A stretch of 64,000 nt of DNA from CAYJAY01 sp964368445 (GTDB lineage: Bacteria > Bacillota > Clostridia > Oscillospirales > Ruminococcaceae), in the NCBI GenBank assembly GCA_964368445.1, contig CAYJAY010000001.1, forward strand, positions 149,097 through 213,096, in the 5' to 3' direction. The position numbers were made by a program, and so were the translations under genes. Of the stretch, positions 49,382 to 57,541 are shown piece after piece. How positions within the stretch are numbered: position 1 is the first letter of the stretch; the number at the start of each line of letters is the position of its first letter. The notes under the pieces were generated by a model. That model did no database searches. It was not told the origin of the DNA and was given only the letters and a program-made list of their open reading frames with translations.

Positions 49382-49887
49382 CAAAACAAGTTAAGATAGC
49401 GATTGCTATAATAGTAGCTCTGGCGATAGCGACAGTGGCGCTTTATTTTTTAAATCGTCCGTCCGTTACGGCGCAAGACAGCTCGTTTAATATAGAGGCA
49501 AACAACGAGATATACGAAATTGATATAGCGTTGCTTGAAGAGATAGGCATAATCGACATAGCGGCAAACTACAACACAAGCAACACGGACGGTGACGAGA
49601 CGAGAAACTTTGAGGGTGTTCCGCTTGTACATATACTCGAGCATCTTAAAATCGACATGACAAACTGTACCGGCGTTGTGTTCACCGCAAACGACAGCTA
49701 TTCAACGGGGATTAGCATTGACGAGGCGCTTGATCCCGAAATTTGTTTTATTGCGACGGGAGAGGACGGAGAACAACTTCAAGGCCGTGAAAACGGCGGA
49801 AGCGGACCGTTTATGATGGTTTTGCCAAACGATCAGTTTAGCCAAAGATGGTGTAAATATCTTGCGGAAGTAACCTTTAATGAATAG
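49378..49887 (+). CDS. Membrane-anchored SUOX/molybdopterin-like domain protein
   Basis: A 169-residue protein. An N-terminal membrane helix (AIAIIVALAIATVALYFLN) is followed by one SUOX-like domain: NFEGVPLVHILEHLKID, VVFTANDSYSTGISIDEAL, ICFIATGEDGEQLQGRENGG, GPFMMVLPNDQFSQRWCKY. The closing GPxRLxxP-like element is the clearest sign of the fold. It has four-base overlaps with its neighbours on the upstream side and eight on the downstream side. Confidence 0.7.
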   Translation: MTKQVKIAIAIIVALAIATVALYFLNRPSVTAQDSSFNIEANNEIYEIDIALLEEIGIIDIAANYNTSNTDGDETRNFEGVPLVHILEHLKIDMTNCTGVVFTANDSYSTGISIDEALDPEICFIATGEDGEQLQGRENGGSGPFMMVLPNDQFSQRWCKYLAEVTFNE

Positions 49888-50554
49888 CGACAGGATAATT
49901 AAAATCGAAAACCTGACGTTTAGTTATGACGGGTTAAGAGATATCTATAGAGATTTTAATCTAACCGTTAAAAAAGGGGAACTTTTAGTTTTAAAAGGTA
50001 AAAGCGGAAGCGGAAAGTCGACCCTTTTTAATATTGTTTGTGGTGTGCAACCATTTAACAAATTTTCATCGGGAAAGATATATATCGAGCAAAAGGAACT
50101 GTCCGAGATCGACGCCAAAACGATGGCGACGACGCTTGGCGTAGTTTTTTCTACCGCTCAAAACAGGATTATCTCACAGACGGTTGAACAGGAGATTTTT
50201 TTCGGTCTTCAAAACTTGTGTGTGCAAAAAGATGATATACTTAAAAAAACCGACGAGGTTTTGGAACGATTTAAGATAAAACAGCTTAGAAAACTTAATC
50301 CCCACAACCTTTCGGGAGGGCAAATCGAACTTGTCACAATTGCGGCGGTGGTAGCCATGTCGCCCAAAATATATCTATTCGATGAGATATTTTCGATGCT
50401 TGATGATTTTAACAAAGATAACGTTAAGAAGATACTGCTCGAACTTGTTCAAGACGGCGCAACCGTTATACTTGCGGACCATACAGGGATTTTAGATGCT
50501 GCCGCCAATAGAGTGGTTGATTTAAGTTTTGGGGGAAAAGATGTTACGGTTTAA
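49880..50554 (+). CDS. ECF transporter ATPase 1
   Basis: A 224-residue ABC ATPase: Walker A GKSGSGKST, a Q-helix region GVVFSTAQNRIISQTVEQEIFFG typical of ECF ATPases, signature NLSGGQIELVTIAAVVAM, Walker B KIYLFDEIFSMLD, H-loop ILADHTG. It works as a heterodimer with ATPase 2 on the T component. The Q-loop has STAQNR in place of the usual FQNPDNQ, and the Walker B is DEIFS rather than DEPTS, both mildly unusual. Confidence 0.88.
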   Translation: MNSDRIIKIENLTFSYDGLRDIYRDFNLTVKKGELLVLKGKSGSGKSTLFNIVCGVQPFNKFSSGKIYIEQKELSEIDAKTMATTLGVVFSTAQNRIISQTVEQEIFFGLQNLCVQKDDILKKTDEVLERFKIKQLRKLNPHNLSGGQIELVTIAAVVAMSPKIYLFDEIFSMLDDFNKDNVKKILLELVQDGATVILADHTGILDAAANRVVDLSFGGKDVTV

Positions 50555-51194
50555 AGACGTTTGCTTTCGTTATCAAAGCGGCGAGTTTGAGGTTAAAAAC
50601 GTGTCGTTTGAGATACCGCTTAACGGTGTAACCGTGTTAAAAGGGGAGAATGCAAACGGAAAAACAACGATTGCAAAGCTTATTGCGGGAATATTAAAAC
50701 CCAAAAGCGGAGATATCTTGTTTAACGAGGAGTCGCTTTTGGAACTTTCGCTTTCAAAGATTGGGACAAAGATAGCGTATCTTTTTCAAGAACCATCTAA
50801 CCAACTTTTTGCGGTTAACGTCGTTGAAGAATTAACGTTTGTTGAGCAACTAAAGGGAAACGACAACGATAAAGCAACTCAAAAAGCGATTGAAATTTTA
50901 AAAAAATTCAACCTTGAAAACAAGCTGCAACAAAACGTTATAACCCTTTCAAAAGGGGAAAAACAACGGCTCGCTATGGCGGCGTTTTTGATGAGTGACC
51001 CTCAACTTTTTGTTTTGGACGAGCCGACAACAGGCCTTGACATCAAGTCGATTGAAACGCTTGTCAGCGTTATTCAAAGACTTGTTCAGGACGGAAAAGG
51101 GTTTGTTGTTATAAGCCATGACAGAGAGTTTGTGGAGATGCTTTGCAAAAGCAAAACCCTTGTCATCGATAAAGGGGTTGTTTATGACATATAA
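50541..51194 (+). CDS. ECF transporter ATPase 2
   Basis: A 217-residue ABC ATPase starting MLRFKDVCFRYQSGEFEVKN. Walker A KGENANGKTTI, Q-loop/Q-helix YLFQEPSNQLFAVNVVEELTF, signature LSKGEKQRLAMAAFLM, Walker B LFVLDEPTTGLD, H-loop VISHDREF. The ATG at 50541 (GGGGGA upstream) is preferred over a TTG at 50529; it overlaps ATPase 1 by 14 bases. The pair with ATPase 1 plus the T component forms a complete ECF energising module. Confidence 0.88.
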   Translation: MLRFKDVCFRYQSGEFEVKNVSFEIPLNGVTVLKGENANGKTTIAKLIAGILKPKSGDILFNEESLLELSLSKIGTKIAYLFQEPSNQLFAVNVVEELTFVEQLKGNDNDKATQKAIEILKKFNLENKLQQNVITLSKGEKQRLAMAAFLMSDPQLFVLDEPTTGLDIKSIETLVSVIQRLVQDGKGFVVISHDREFVEMLCKSKTLVIDKGVVYDI

Positions 51195-51915
51195 AATTGA
51201 TGTTCGGGCAACTCTTTTGGTGGTGGTGATTAATTCGCTTTGTGCCGTTTTTTTGCGTGATATTTTTTCGGCAACGCTAACCGCATTAACGATAGCTTTT
51301 TTTAACTTGTATATCAAAACCGACATTAAGTCGACGTTTAAAAAATTAAAACGTCTATGGCAGGTTGTTGTGTTTGCGTCGTTTATGCAAAGCATATTCA
51401 CAAAAGGTGGGGCGGTTTTGCTTGAGGTGTTTAGCGTAAACGTTATAACTCTCAACGGCATAACACAAGGTATTGTGATTTTTCTTCGTTTTTTTTCGCT
51501 TATAAACGGGGCGACGGCCATTGCAAGCTATGGCAAACAACATATAACCGAAAGTCTGGTTTGGTTTAAAGTTCCGTTTGAGCTTTCGTTTTCGGCAGTT
51601 CTAGGGCTTTCGTTTATACCGAAATTCAGTGAAGAGTTAAAAACTTCTTTAACCGCTATCGAGCTTCGCGGAATAGAGCTTAAAAGTTTGACGTTTAAAA
51701 ACAAAATAAAGGTCTATTCGTATATTCTTTTCCCTGTGGTGTCGTCCGTTTTGTTAAAAGCAAAAGATCTTTCCGCAACGATGCAGACGCGTGGGTTTAA
51801 AGCGTTTAATAAAAGGACAAGCATGGTTGATTTTAAATTTGAAGCAAGGGATTTTGTCGCTATTGCAGTTGTGTTGTTGGTTCAATCGGCAGCGATAGTT
51901 TGGAGGGTAGTATGA
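51184..51915 (+). CDS. ECF transporter T component (EcfT)
   Basis: A 243-residue membrane protein with four to six helices. It carries two cytosolic AxRxRG-like coupling motifs that contact the ATPases (AIELRGIELK and SATMQTRGFKAF) and the LGLSFIPKFSEELKT loop. It starts at 51184, overlapping ATPase 2 by 11 bases; a longer frame from 51118 is an overlap artefact. It links the S component with the ATPases. Confidence 0.85.
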   Translation: MTYKIDVRATLLVVVINSLCAVFLRDIFSATLTALTIAFFNLYIKTDIKSTFKKLKRLWQVVVFASFMQSIFTKGGAVLLEVFSVNVITLNGITQGIVIFLRFFSLINGATAIASYGKQHITESLVWFKVPFELSFSAVLGLSFIPKFSEELKTSLTAIELRGIELKSLTFKNKIKVYSYILFPVVSSVLLKAKDLSATMQTRGFKAFNKRTSMVDFKFEARDFVAIAVVLLVQSAAIVWRVV

Positions 51916-52667
51916 AGATAGTTTCGGTTTGCGGAATAACAAAGAGCGGAAAAACCACGACAATCGAAGAGATAATTAAAGAGCTTACGCGGCGAGGGCA
52001 CAAGGTAGGCTCGGTTAAAGAGATACATTTTGAACAGTTTAACATCGACATCGAGGGGAGCAACACGGCGCGACACAAAACAGCCGGCTCGAAGCTTGTT
52101 GTTGCGCGTGGACTAAACGAGACCGATATTCTTTTTCAACAAAACCTTAAGATAAACAAGATAATTTCATTTTTCGACAGGTCGTTTGACTATGTTATCC
52201 TTGAAGGGGTGACCGATGCGTTTGTTCCAACAATCGTGACCGCGGTTGAAAAACAAGACGCCAACCAAAAATGGAGCGATTTTTCCGTTGCGCTTTCGGG
52301 GGTGTATTCCGAAAAACTTGAAAGCTTCAACGGTAAACCCGCCATCTCGGCGCTCCAAGATATCCAACGTCTTGTAGACCTTATCGAGGGGATAGCGTTC
52401 GAGATTCTTCCGCTTTTGCCTAAACAATGTTGTGGCGCGTGTGGATTTAGTTGCGAACAACTAGCTGTCGAGATAATAAACCGCAGAAAAAAAAGAAGCG
52501 ACTGTATGCTTTCAAATAGCCACGTAACCGTTACGGTTGGCGACAATAAACTTGACATGGTTCCGTTTGTGCAAAAAGCGGTTAAAAACTCCGTTCTTTC
52601 GGTTGTTGGTGAACTCGACGGCTTTGACAAAAATAAAAAGATAACTATCGAAATAGGTTTTGAATGA
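51912..52667 (+). CDS. MobB-like P-loop protein with C-terminal Fe-S-type cysteine motif
   Basis: A 251-residue protein. The N-terminal MobB-like domain has the P-loop VCGITKSGKTTTIEEII, then GHKVGSVKEIHFEQFNID and GSNTARHKTAGSKLVVARG, which match the MobB GTP-binding family used in molybdopterin guanine dinucleotide synthesis. The C-terminal half has CCGACGFSCEQLAVEIIN with a further Cys25 residues later (Cys173, 174, 177, 181, 198), the spacing of a [4Fe-4S] FeS domain. ATGA overlap with ecfT. Most likely a cofactor-handling GTPase coupled to the transporter. Confidence 0.78.
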   Translation: MKIVSVCGITKSGKTTTIEEIIKELTRRGHKVGSVKEIHFEQFNIDIEGSNTARHKTAGSKLVVARGLNETDILFQQNLKINKIISFFDRSFDYVILEGVTDAFVPTIVTAVEKQDANQKWSDFSVALSGVYSEKLESFNGKPAISALQDIQRLVDLIEGIAFEILPLLPKQCCGACGFSCEQLAVEIINRRKKRSDCMLSNSHVTVTVGDNKLDMVPFVQKAVKNSVLSVVGELDGFDKNKKITIEIGFE

Positions 52668-53257
52668 AAATTTATTCTAAACGTAACGAGGTTTACAGAT
52701 ATTTTAATTTGGTCATAAAAAAAGTTTGCGACAAAAAAAGCGCAAAGTTTGAATATGACGTGTTAAAAAAATTTTTTGATAGCGGCGTTTGTGTACCTAA
52801 ACCCTATTTTACCGTTAGAAAATTTATCTTTATGAGATATATAAAAAGCGAAACGGTATTAGATGTCGTCGAAAGTTCAGATGTTTTAACTATCGAAACG
52901 GTAGCAAAGCTGGTTTGTTTGTGGCTTTTTGAACTTTACAATCTGTTTGAAAAAGACCAAAATAATGTGATTTTAGACGACGTTAACTGTAGAAATTTTT
53001 TATACAACAAAGACGGAATTGTTTTTGGAGTAGACTTCGAGACACTAACGACGGGGGATAAGAGGGAAAACCTCGCCGAGATTGTCGAGTTTATCGAAAG
53101 TTGTGATATAAAGCGGCACAAAAAAACTTCGTTTAAAAAATCTTTTTTAAACGAAGTTCAAAATATTTTTAACATAAGCGAACTTGAACTTGAACCTTTT
53201 TTTAAGTTGGCTAAACAAAAGATTGAGTCAAGGCGACAAAATAAGAAAAACGTCTAG
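52664..53257 (+). CDS. Small protein-kinase-like (Bud32/RIO/APH-like) protein
   Basis: A 197-residue protein. FIFMRYIKSETVLDVV looks like the hinge region, DDVNCRNFLYNKDG the catalytic loop (D-x-N-x-x-N), and IVFGVDFETLTTGD the metal-binding DF[G/E] motif of kinase-like folds. No glycine-rich loop is obvious. It overlaps the MobB-like gene (ATGA) and ends the operon. It may phosphorylate a small molecule or protein partner, or be a pseudokinase. Confidence 0.65.
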   Translation: MKIYSKRNEVYRYFNLVIKKVCDKKSAKFEYDVLKKFFDSGVCVPKPYFTVRKFIFMRYIKSETVLDVVESSDVLTIETVAKLVCLWLFELYNLFEKDQNNVILDDVNCRNFLYNKDGIVFGVDFETLTTGDKRENLAEIVEFIESCDIKRHKKTSFKKSFLNEVQNIFNISELELEPFFKLAKQKIESRRQNKKNV

Positions 53258-53580
53258 TAATGCTCGCCGTTTTCATAGTAGCTTTCTTTTTCGAGAGGAA
53301 TAAAAAACAACTCGACTTGCTCATATCCTTGTTGCATGACGGCTTTTGTTATAACATCTGCCATTTTATCTTTTATATCTTGTCCACGGTCGAACCAGTT
53401 CACCTGAACGATAGGGAAGCTTGGAACCTGCTCGCCGCCCGAGAAAAAAGACATTTCAAGGTGTTCAACGGTGAACCAATCATGCGGAATTTCGCTTGCA
53501 TCTTCAAGCTTTGTCGGAAGAGACGTGCTTAATTTTTTGACGTCTTGTTTTTCAATTCCCTTAAAAATAACCTGTGGCAT
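53254..53580 (-). CDS. DUF1904-like protein
   Basis: A 108-residue protein starting MPQVIFKGIEKQDVKKLS (53580), with AAAGGGGAAA upstream. It matches the DUF1904 pattern (LxxxLxxxx-DxFTxEHLE... and ...IVQVNWFDRG). DUF1904 belongs to the tautomerase-like superfamily; its role is unknown. It converges with the kinase-like gene, sharing four bases at the stops, and is followed on the minus strand only by that overlap. Confidence 0.8.
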   Translation of the reverse strand: MPQVIFKGIEKQDVKKLSTSLPTKLEDASEIPHDWFTVEHLEMSFFSGGEQVPSFPIVQVNWFDRGQDIKDKMADVITKAVMQQGYEQVELFFIPLEKESYYENGEHY

Positions 53581-53608
53581 GTTAATTTTCCCCTTTGATT
53601 TTTGTTTT

Positions 53609-54307
53609 TTAAAACTCACATCTGCAAGTCTTGTCAACTTCGACAACGTCAAAAGTTCCACTCAATCCGTCATATTCCAAAATTTTTCCCGTTAAAAGTT
53701 CGCCACTTTCTAAAATAAGTTTTAAAGCTTCGTTCGCCATGACGGAGGCTATTATTCCGGCAGTGGTAACTACAGAAGGGATTTTTTTTTGGTCGGCGAC
53801 ATTTAAAAATCCGGTGCAGCTAAGGCAGGGAGACCTTTTAAAAATCGTTGTAGCAAACCCATAAAAACCGTTTATTCCGCCCTCGATAAGCGGAACAGCG
53901 TTTTTAACCGCAAAACGGTTTACTGTGTTTCTTGTTTTGAAGTTGTCGACACAATCCAAAATGACAGTGTCTTTTTTAATAATGCTGTCAATATTATCGC
54001 TATCAATTAAAACATCATTTGACACAAATTTTATATCGCCATATTGCGCCAGAAGTTTCTCTTTTGCAAGCAAAGCTTTTTGTTTTCCGATGTCTGAAAC
54101 TCCGTATAAAATCTGGCGGTTGAGGTTGCTTGTCGCCACCGTGTCGCTGTCTATAATCATTATGTTTCCAACCCCTACCGCCGAAAGCGAAGCGAGCACA
54201 AAACAACCAAGCCCACCCGCGCCTATTACCGTAACGTGGGAACGAGCAAGTTTTTTTTGTCCACTTTCGCCTATCTGCGAAACGGCCAGTTGACGTTCAA
54301 AGCGCAT
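53609..54307 (-). CDS. MoeB/ThiF/HesA family E1-like adenylyltransferase
   Basis: A 232-residue enzyme that would adenylate the C-terminal glycine of a small sulfur-carrier protein such as MoaD or ThiS. Nucleotide-binding motif VTVIGAGGLGCFVLASLSAVG, conserved Arg-finger region NLNRQILYGVSDIGKQKA, Asp switch DCVDNFKTR, and a Zn site made of CLSC and CRCEF. A MoeB-like E1 beside a MobB-like protein and molybdopterin-domain proteins supports a molybdenum-cofactor link. AAAGGAC precedes the ATG. Confidence 0.9.
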   Translation of the reverse strand: MRFERQLAVSQIGESGQKKLARSHVTVIGAGGLGCFVLASLSAVGVGNIMIIDSDTVATSNLNRQILYGVSDIGKQKALLAKEKLLAQYGDIKFVSNDVLIDSDNIDSIIKKDTVILDCVDNFKTRNTVNRFAVKNAVPLIEGGINGFYGFATTIFKRSPCLSCTGFLNVADQKKIPSVVTTAGIIASVMANEALKLILESGELLTGKILEYDGLSGTFDVVEVDKTCRCEF

Positions 54308-54405
54308 AGAAGTGTCCTTTTTTGGTTATAAAATGATATACTATGTATGTAACTTATACAAATATATCAAAATCCTTTGGGAATAGCAAGACATGTATGA
54401 AACAG

Positions 54406-54423
54406 CTCCGCCTTAGGGCGGAG
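54406..54423. other. GC-rich hairpin upstream of the sensor kinase
   Basis: Arms CTCCGCC and GGCGGAG with a TTAG loop. It is the only notable structure in the 223-base gap between the divergent moeB-like and sensor kinase genes. No T run follows; it may be a terminator-like or protein-binding element. Confidence 0.4.
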
Positions 54424-54530
54424 GTTGTGGTCGGGCGGTTTAAAATATGTATTGCTTGATGATGTATAATGGATAAGGGCAATTTTGCGAGAAAAATAAT
54501 TCCACTACTTCGAGAAAGGACAACAGTTGT

Positions 54531-56471
54531 ATGTCGGATAAAAACAAAAAAAAGAGAACACTTGGCAAATCTTTTGCTATTGCAATGATCTGCTTTTTTA
54601 TAATTGTCTCGCTTTTCTATCTGTTGATTATCACAATTAAACCAATTTCAACAAATATCAAAAATGTTTCTAAGATTGGACAAGTCGATTTAAGCGAGGA
54701 ATATGTGCGCTTAACCGCACAAGATGCAACGTTTTATCCCGGTGAATTGTATGAGCCGATAGATTTCTTTTCATCACTGCCAAGACGTAAAGAAACAGGG
54801 GCAAAATACGGAACATACAGGATACAGTTGAACCTTCCGAAAGGCATAACGTATGGCATTACGGGTCACTCTGCCGACTATACACAAAAGGTGTATGTCA
54901 ACGGGGAGTTGTTGTCAGAAGTGGGGCAGATAAGCGACAGCGAAGATCGGTTTATCCCAAAAACCGATCACTATTCCGTTTATTTTACTCCACAAACCGA
55001 CACAACCGAAATAATCATACAGTCTGCATATTTCAACCATGAATACGGATTTTTAAAAGACATCTATTTAGCAGAACAACAGGTAATTATCGAAAGAAAC
55101 CGAGCGGAGTTTTTAAGCAATGGTTTAATCCTTGGTGTGTTACTGTCGTTTGCTATCTTTTTCCTTGGTATGTTTTTGAGCTATACCGAACGTATCAGCT
55201 TTCTTTGGTTTGCGCTTGCTTGCCTGTGCGCCGCTTTGCACTATTCATTATATTTCAGTAAAGATATAATGGTGATTGTTTCAAACTTGTCGTGGTATGT
55301 TCTTCACAAGGCTGAATATCTTTCACGTTTAGGTTTTTACATGTTTTTAGTTGTTCATGTGTTGTCGGTGTTAAAGACTAAGGTTTCAATATGGGTAAAG
55401 TGTGTTTTTTTTGGTGGATTGATTTCAATCGCTATTTATTATGTGATTATGCCGTCTAAGATATATACGAGAAGCATTTTCGTTATCGGCGCAATAATAA
55501 CAGTTGCCTTGCTTTCAACCACGGTATATATTTTGTGGCAAGGTTACAAAAATAAGGTGTTTAATCACAAAGAAAATCTCATTGTCGGGTTAAGCGTCGT
55601 TTTTATGACGGCAGCGTGGCTGATGGAGGCTTTTACATACCAAGGATTTTCTTGGTATGTTCTACCATATATAACGATGCTAATCGTGTTTTTTAACGCC
55701 GTTGCGCTGACTATGCAGTTTTCGCGCACCGAGCGGGAACTCGGCCTTTTGCAGATAAGGGAACGAGAGGTTGCGAAAACTGCCGCCATGCTTGAGCGGA
55801 CAAACAACATGAAAACAGAGTTTTTACATAAAATGGCGCACGAAATCAGAACTCCTCTCACGATAATGAGCGGATATGCCCAACTCACAGCCAAGCAGAT
55901 TGAAAACGAAGCAGTAAACGACGAAACAACGCTTAACTTAAAAGTTATCTCTGCCGAAGCAAACAGGCTTGCGGAACTTGCTTCAAACCTGATGAACATG
56001 CCGGAATCACCGATTTCCGAGGCGGTGTTAAGCGAGATGTCGATGTGGGAGTATCTATGCTATGTTTCGGTTGTGTGCAAAGGATTGCTTGAGAAAAAGG
56101 GCAACAATTTAATTATAAAGGGAAGCACAAACCGGAATATTATCGGCAACATGGAGATGCTTGTGCAGATGATGATTAACCTTACAGTTAACAGCAACAA
56201 CCACATGGAAAAAGGTGAGTTTACAATCGAGGTGGTTGAAGAAAAAGGCGGAGATAGGTTGGCGTTGTTTGTGTCCGATACCGGGAGCGGCATTCCGAAA
56301 GAGAACGCAAAAAAGGTTTTTGAAAAAGGTTTCACAACAAACGGCACAAAAGGGTTTGGGCTTCCGATATGCAAAGAAATAGCTCAACTTCACAAAGGTG
56401 ACATAGTTCTTTTAACAGACAACAAACAAGGTGCAGTGTTCAAAATTACAATACCGATACATAGAGATTGA
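54531..56471 (+). CDS. Sensor histidine kinase with 7TM (7TMR-DISM-like) input
   Basis: A 646-residue kinase. A membrane anchor (about 14-36), an extracytoplasmic jelly-roll-like domain (residues 45-190, with GKYGTYRIQLNLPKGITYGI), then seven membrane helices (about 195-395). The HisKA domain carries MAHEIRTPLT with His434, and the ATP-binding domain has NLTVNSNNH (N), DTGSGIP (G1), and GFGLPICKEI (G2). This is the 7TMR-DISM layout, which senses unknown ligands. It is followed directly by an OmpR-type response regulator. Confidence 0.92.
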   Translation: MSDKNKKKRTLGKSFAIAMICFFIIVSLFYLLIITIKPISTNIKNVSKIGQVDLSEEYVRLTAQDATFYPGELYEPIDFFSSLPRRKETGAKYGTYRIQLNLPKGITYGITGHSADYTQKVYVNGELLSEVGQISDSEDRFIPKTDHYSVYFTPQTDTTEIIIQSAYFNHEYGFLKDIYLAEQQVIIERNRAEFLSNGLILGVLLSFAIFFLGMFLSYTERISFLWFALACLCAALHYSLYFSKDIMVIVSNLSWYVLHKAEYLSRLGFYMFLVVHVLSVLKTKVSIWVKCVFFGGLISIAIYYVIMPSKIYTRSIFVIGAIITVALLSTTVYILWQGYKNKVFNHKENLIVGLSVVFMTAAWLMEAFTYQGFSWYVLPYITMLIVFFNAVALTMQFSRTERELGLLQIREREVAKTAAMLERTNNMKTEFLHKMAHEIRTPLTIMSGYAQLTAKQIENEAVNDETTLNLKVISAEANRLAELASNLMNMPESPISEAVLSEMSMWEYLCYVSVVCKGLLEKKGNNLIIKGSTNRNIIGNMEMLVQMMINLTVNSNNHMEKGEFTIEVVEEKGGDRLALFVSDTGSGIPKENAKKVFEKGFTTNGTKGFGLPICKEIAQLHKGDIVLLTDNKQGAVFKITIPIHRD

Positions 56472-56482
56472 GGGGGATAGAC

Positions 56483-57154
56483 ATGGCAAATATTTTGCTT
56501 GTGGAGGACGACCCACACATAAACAATATAAACAGACAAGCGTTAGCAAGCGAGGGATTCAATCCACTTCCGGTTGCAACGGCTGGTGCTTGCCTTGAAG
56601 CGCTTGAAAATTCGAAGATTGATTTAATTGTGCTCGACATCGACCTTCCCGACGGGAACGGAATTTTACTGTGTAAACAGATAAAACAAAAGTATGACGT
56701 TCCGATTTTGTTTTTAACCGCTATGGGAGAAAACAGTGATATCGTGAAAGGTCTAGAGGTCGGCGGTGATGATTATATGACAAAGCCGTATGACCTAGCC
56801 GTTTTTATAGCAAGAATTAAAGCGAGGTTGCGCCCGTTGTATTCGCGAACATCGATGCGCACCGTTGGCAAACTTCAAATCGACAATGTAAGTGGAATTG
56901 CTCGTTATGATGATATCGATCTGTTGCTTACAAAAAGGGAACTGTTGCTTTTGTGGTTGCTTGTGGACAAAAAAGGGGAACTAATAGACCGAGACGACCT
57001 GTATCAAAAAGTCTGGGGTTATCCTTCAGCGGACGATTATAATTCGCTAAGAATTTTGGTTTCAAGGGTTAAAACTAAACTGTTTGAAGCGGGGAGTGAG
57101 GTGCAGATTGTGACAGAACGACAAAAGGGATATACTTTGTTTAATGAGGAATGA
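56483..57154 (+). CDS. OmpR/PhoB-type response regulator
   Basis: A 223-residue regulator. The receiver domain begins MANILLVEDDPHINN, with the phosphorylation Asp in LIVLDIDLPDGNG, then FLTAMGE and MTKPYDLAVFIARIKA. The C-terminal winged helix has KRELLLLWLLVDKKGELIDRDDLYQKVWGY. The stop falls inside the first units of a 7-bp tandem repeat. The start at 56483 has GGGGG seven bases before; it follows the kinase by 11 bases. Confidence 0.93.
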   Translation: MANILLVEDDPHINNINRQALASEGFNPLPVATAGACLEALENSKIDLIVLDIDLPDGNGILLCKQIKQKYDVPILFLTAMGENSDIVKGLEVGGDDYMTKPYDLAVFIARIKARLRPLYSRTSMRTVGKLQIDNVSGIARYDDIDLLLTKRELLLLWLLVDKKGELIDRDDLYQKVWGYPSADDYNSLRILVSRVKTKLFEAGSEVQIVTERQKGYTLFNEE

Positions 57155-57223
57155 GGAATGAGGAATGAGGAATGAGGAATGAGGAATGAGGAATGAGGAA
57201 TGAATGTGCCGCCGTTCCGGCGG
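57143..57223. repeat. Eight tandem AATGAGG units plus a GC hairpin
   Basis: AATGAGG is repeated eight times without spacers (57143-57198), beginning within the last codons of the response regulator so that its stop codon lies inside the array. A hairpin CCGCCG/CGGCGG with a TTC loop follows (57209-57223). The plan matches the four-unit repeat with a GAA-loop hairpin at 12382-12430. Confidence 0.85.
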
Positions 57224-57290
57224 AGATATAAATAATTTGGCCTTAGGACAATTGGCTCACCGTCGGTTGATTACGCTATAATTATAGTTC

Positions 57291-57323
57291 GTAGGGGAGG
57301 ATATCATCCTCCCGTCTCGGTCG
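57291..57323. repeat. REP-like palindrome
   Basis: GTAGGGGAGGAT and ATCCTCCC face each other across three bases. The GTAGGGG opening resembles the outer arm of the element at 28843, so the two may belong to one dispersed family. Confidence 0.5.
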
Positions 57324-57347
57324 TTTTGACATCTCCACAAAAAAAAG

Positions 57348-57370
57348 GACGCAGGCAAGAGCCCTGCGTC
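57348..57370. terminator. Bidirectional intrinsic terminator
   Basis: Arms GACGCAGG and CCTGCGTC with a seven-base loop. T-rich tracts flank it on both strands (eight T on the minus strand, TTTCGTCTTTTT on the plus strand), so it can end both the response regulator operon and the HAD gene. Confidence 0.8.
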
Positions 57371-57541
57371 TTTCGTCTTTTTCACCTTTTTTGACCTCGC
57401 CATAAATCGGCGATAGAATGGGACAAAGTCCTCGACATATCGTTCTTTGTCGGCTATGCCGACCACATACATTCCAAATTAAACAAAATTAACCAACAAA
57501 AAAACTCGATTGCTGTAATCACATTTGCATGCACAACGGAT

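Larger units (their letters stand above)
57224..57541. other. Gene-poor stretch with repeat and terminator
   Basis: Between the tandem array and the HAD gene I see a palindromic GTAGGGGAGGAT...ATCCTCCCG element and a strong bidirectional terminator. A minus-strand 71-codon frame (57257-57472) crosses both and is judged non-coding. No RNA gene was recognised. Confidence 0.6.

Noticed and set aside
57143..57198. CRISPR array
   Set aside because: The units are 7 bp and contiguous with no spacers; the 18-bp array at 63929 is coding and also spacerless.
57143..57198. Replication origin iterons
   Set aside because: No dnaA, dnaN or plasmid initiator gene is near and no DnaA-box pattern is seen.
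57257..57472. Minus-strand 71-codon frame beginning MYVVGIADKERYVEDF
   Set aside because: It crosses a terminator stem and a REP-like palindrome, has no ribosome binding site or domain, and its composition follows the repeats.
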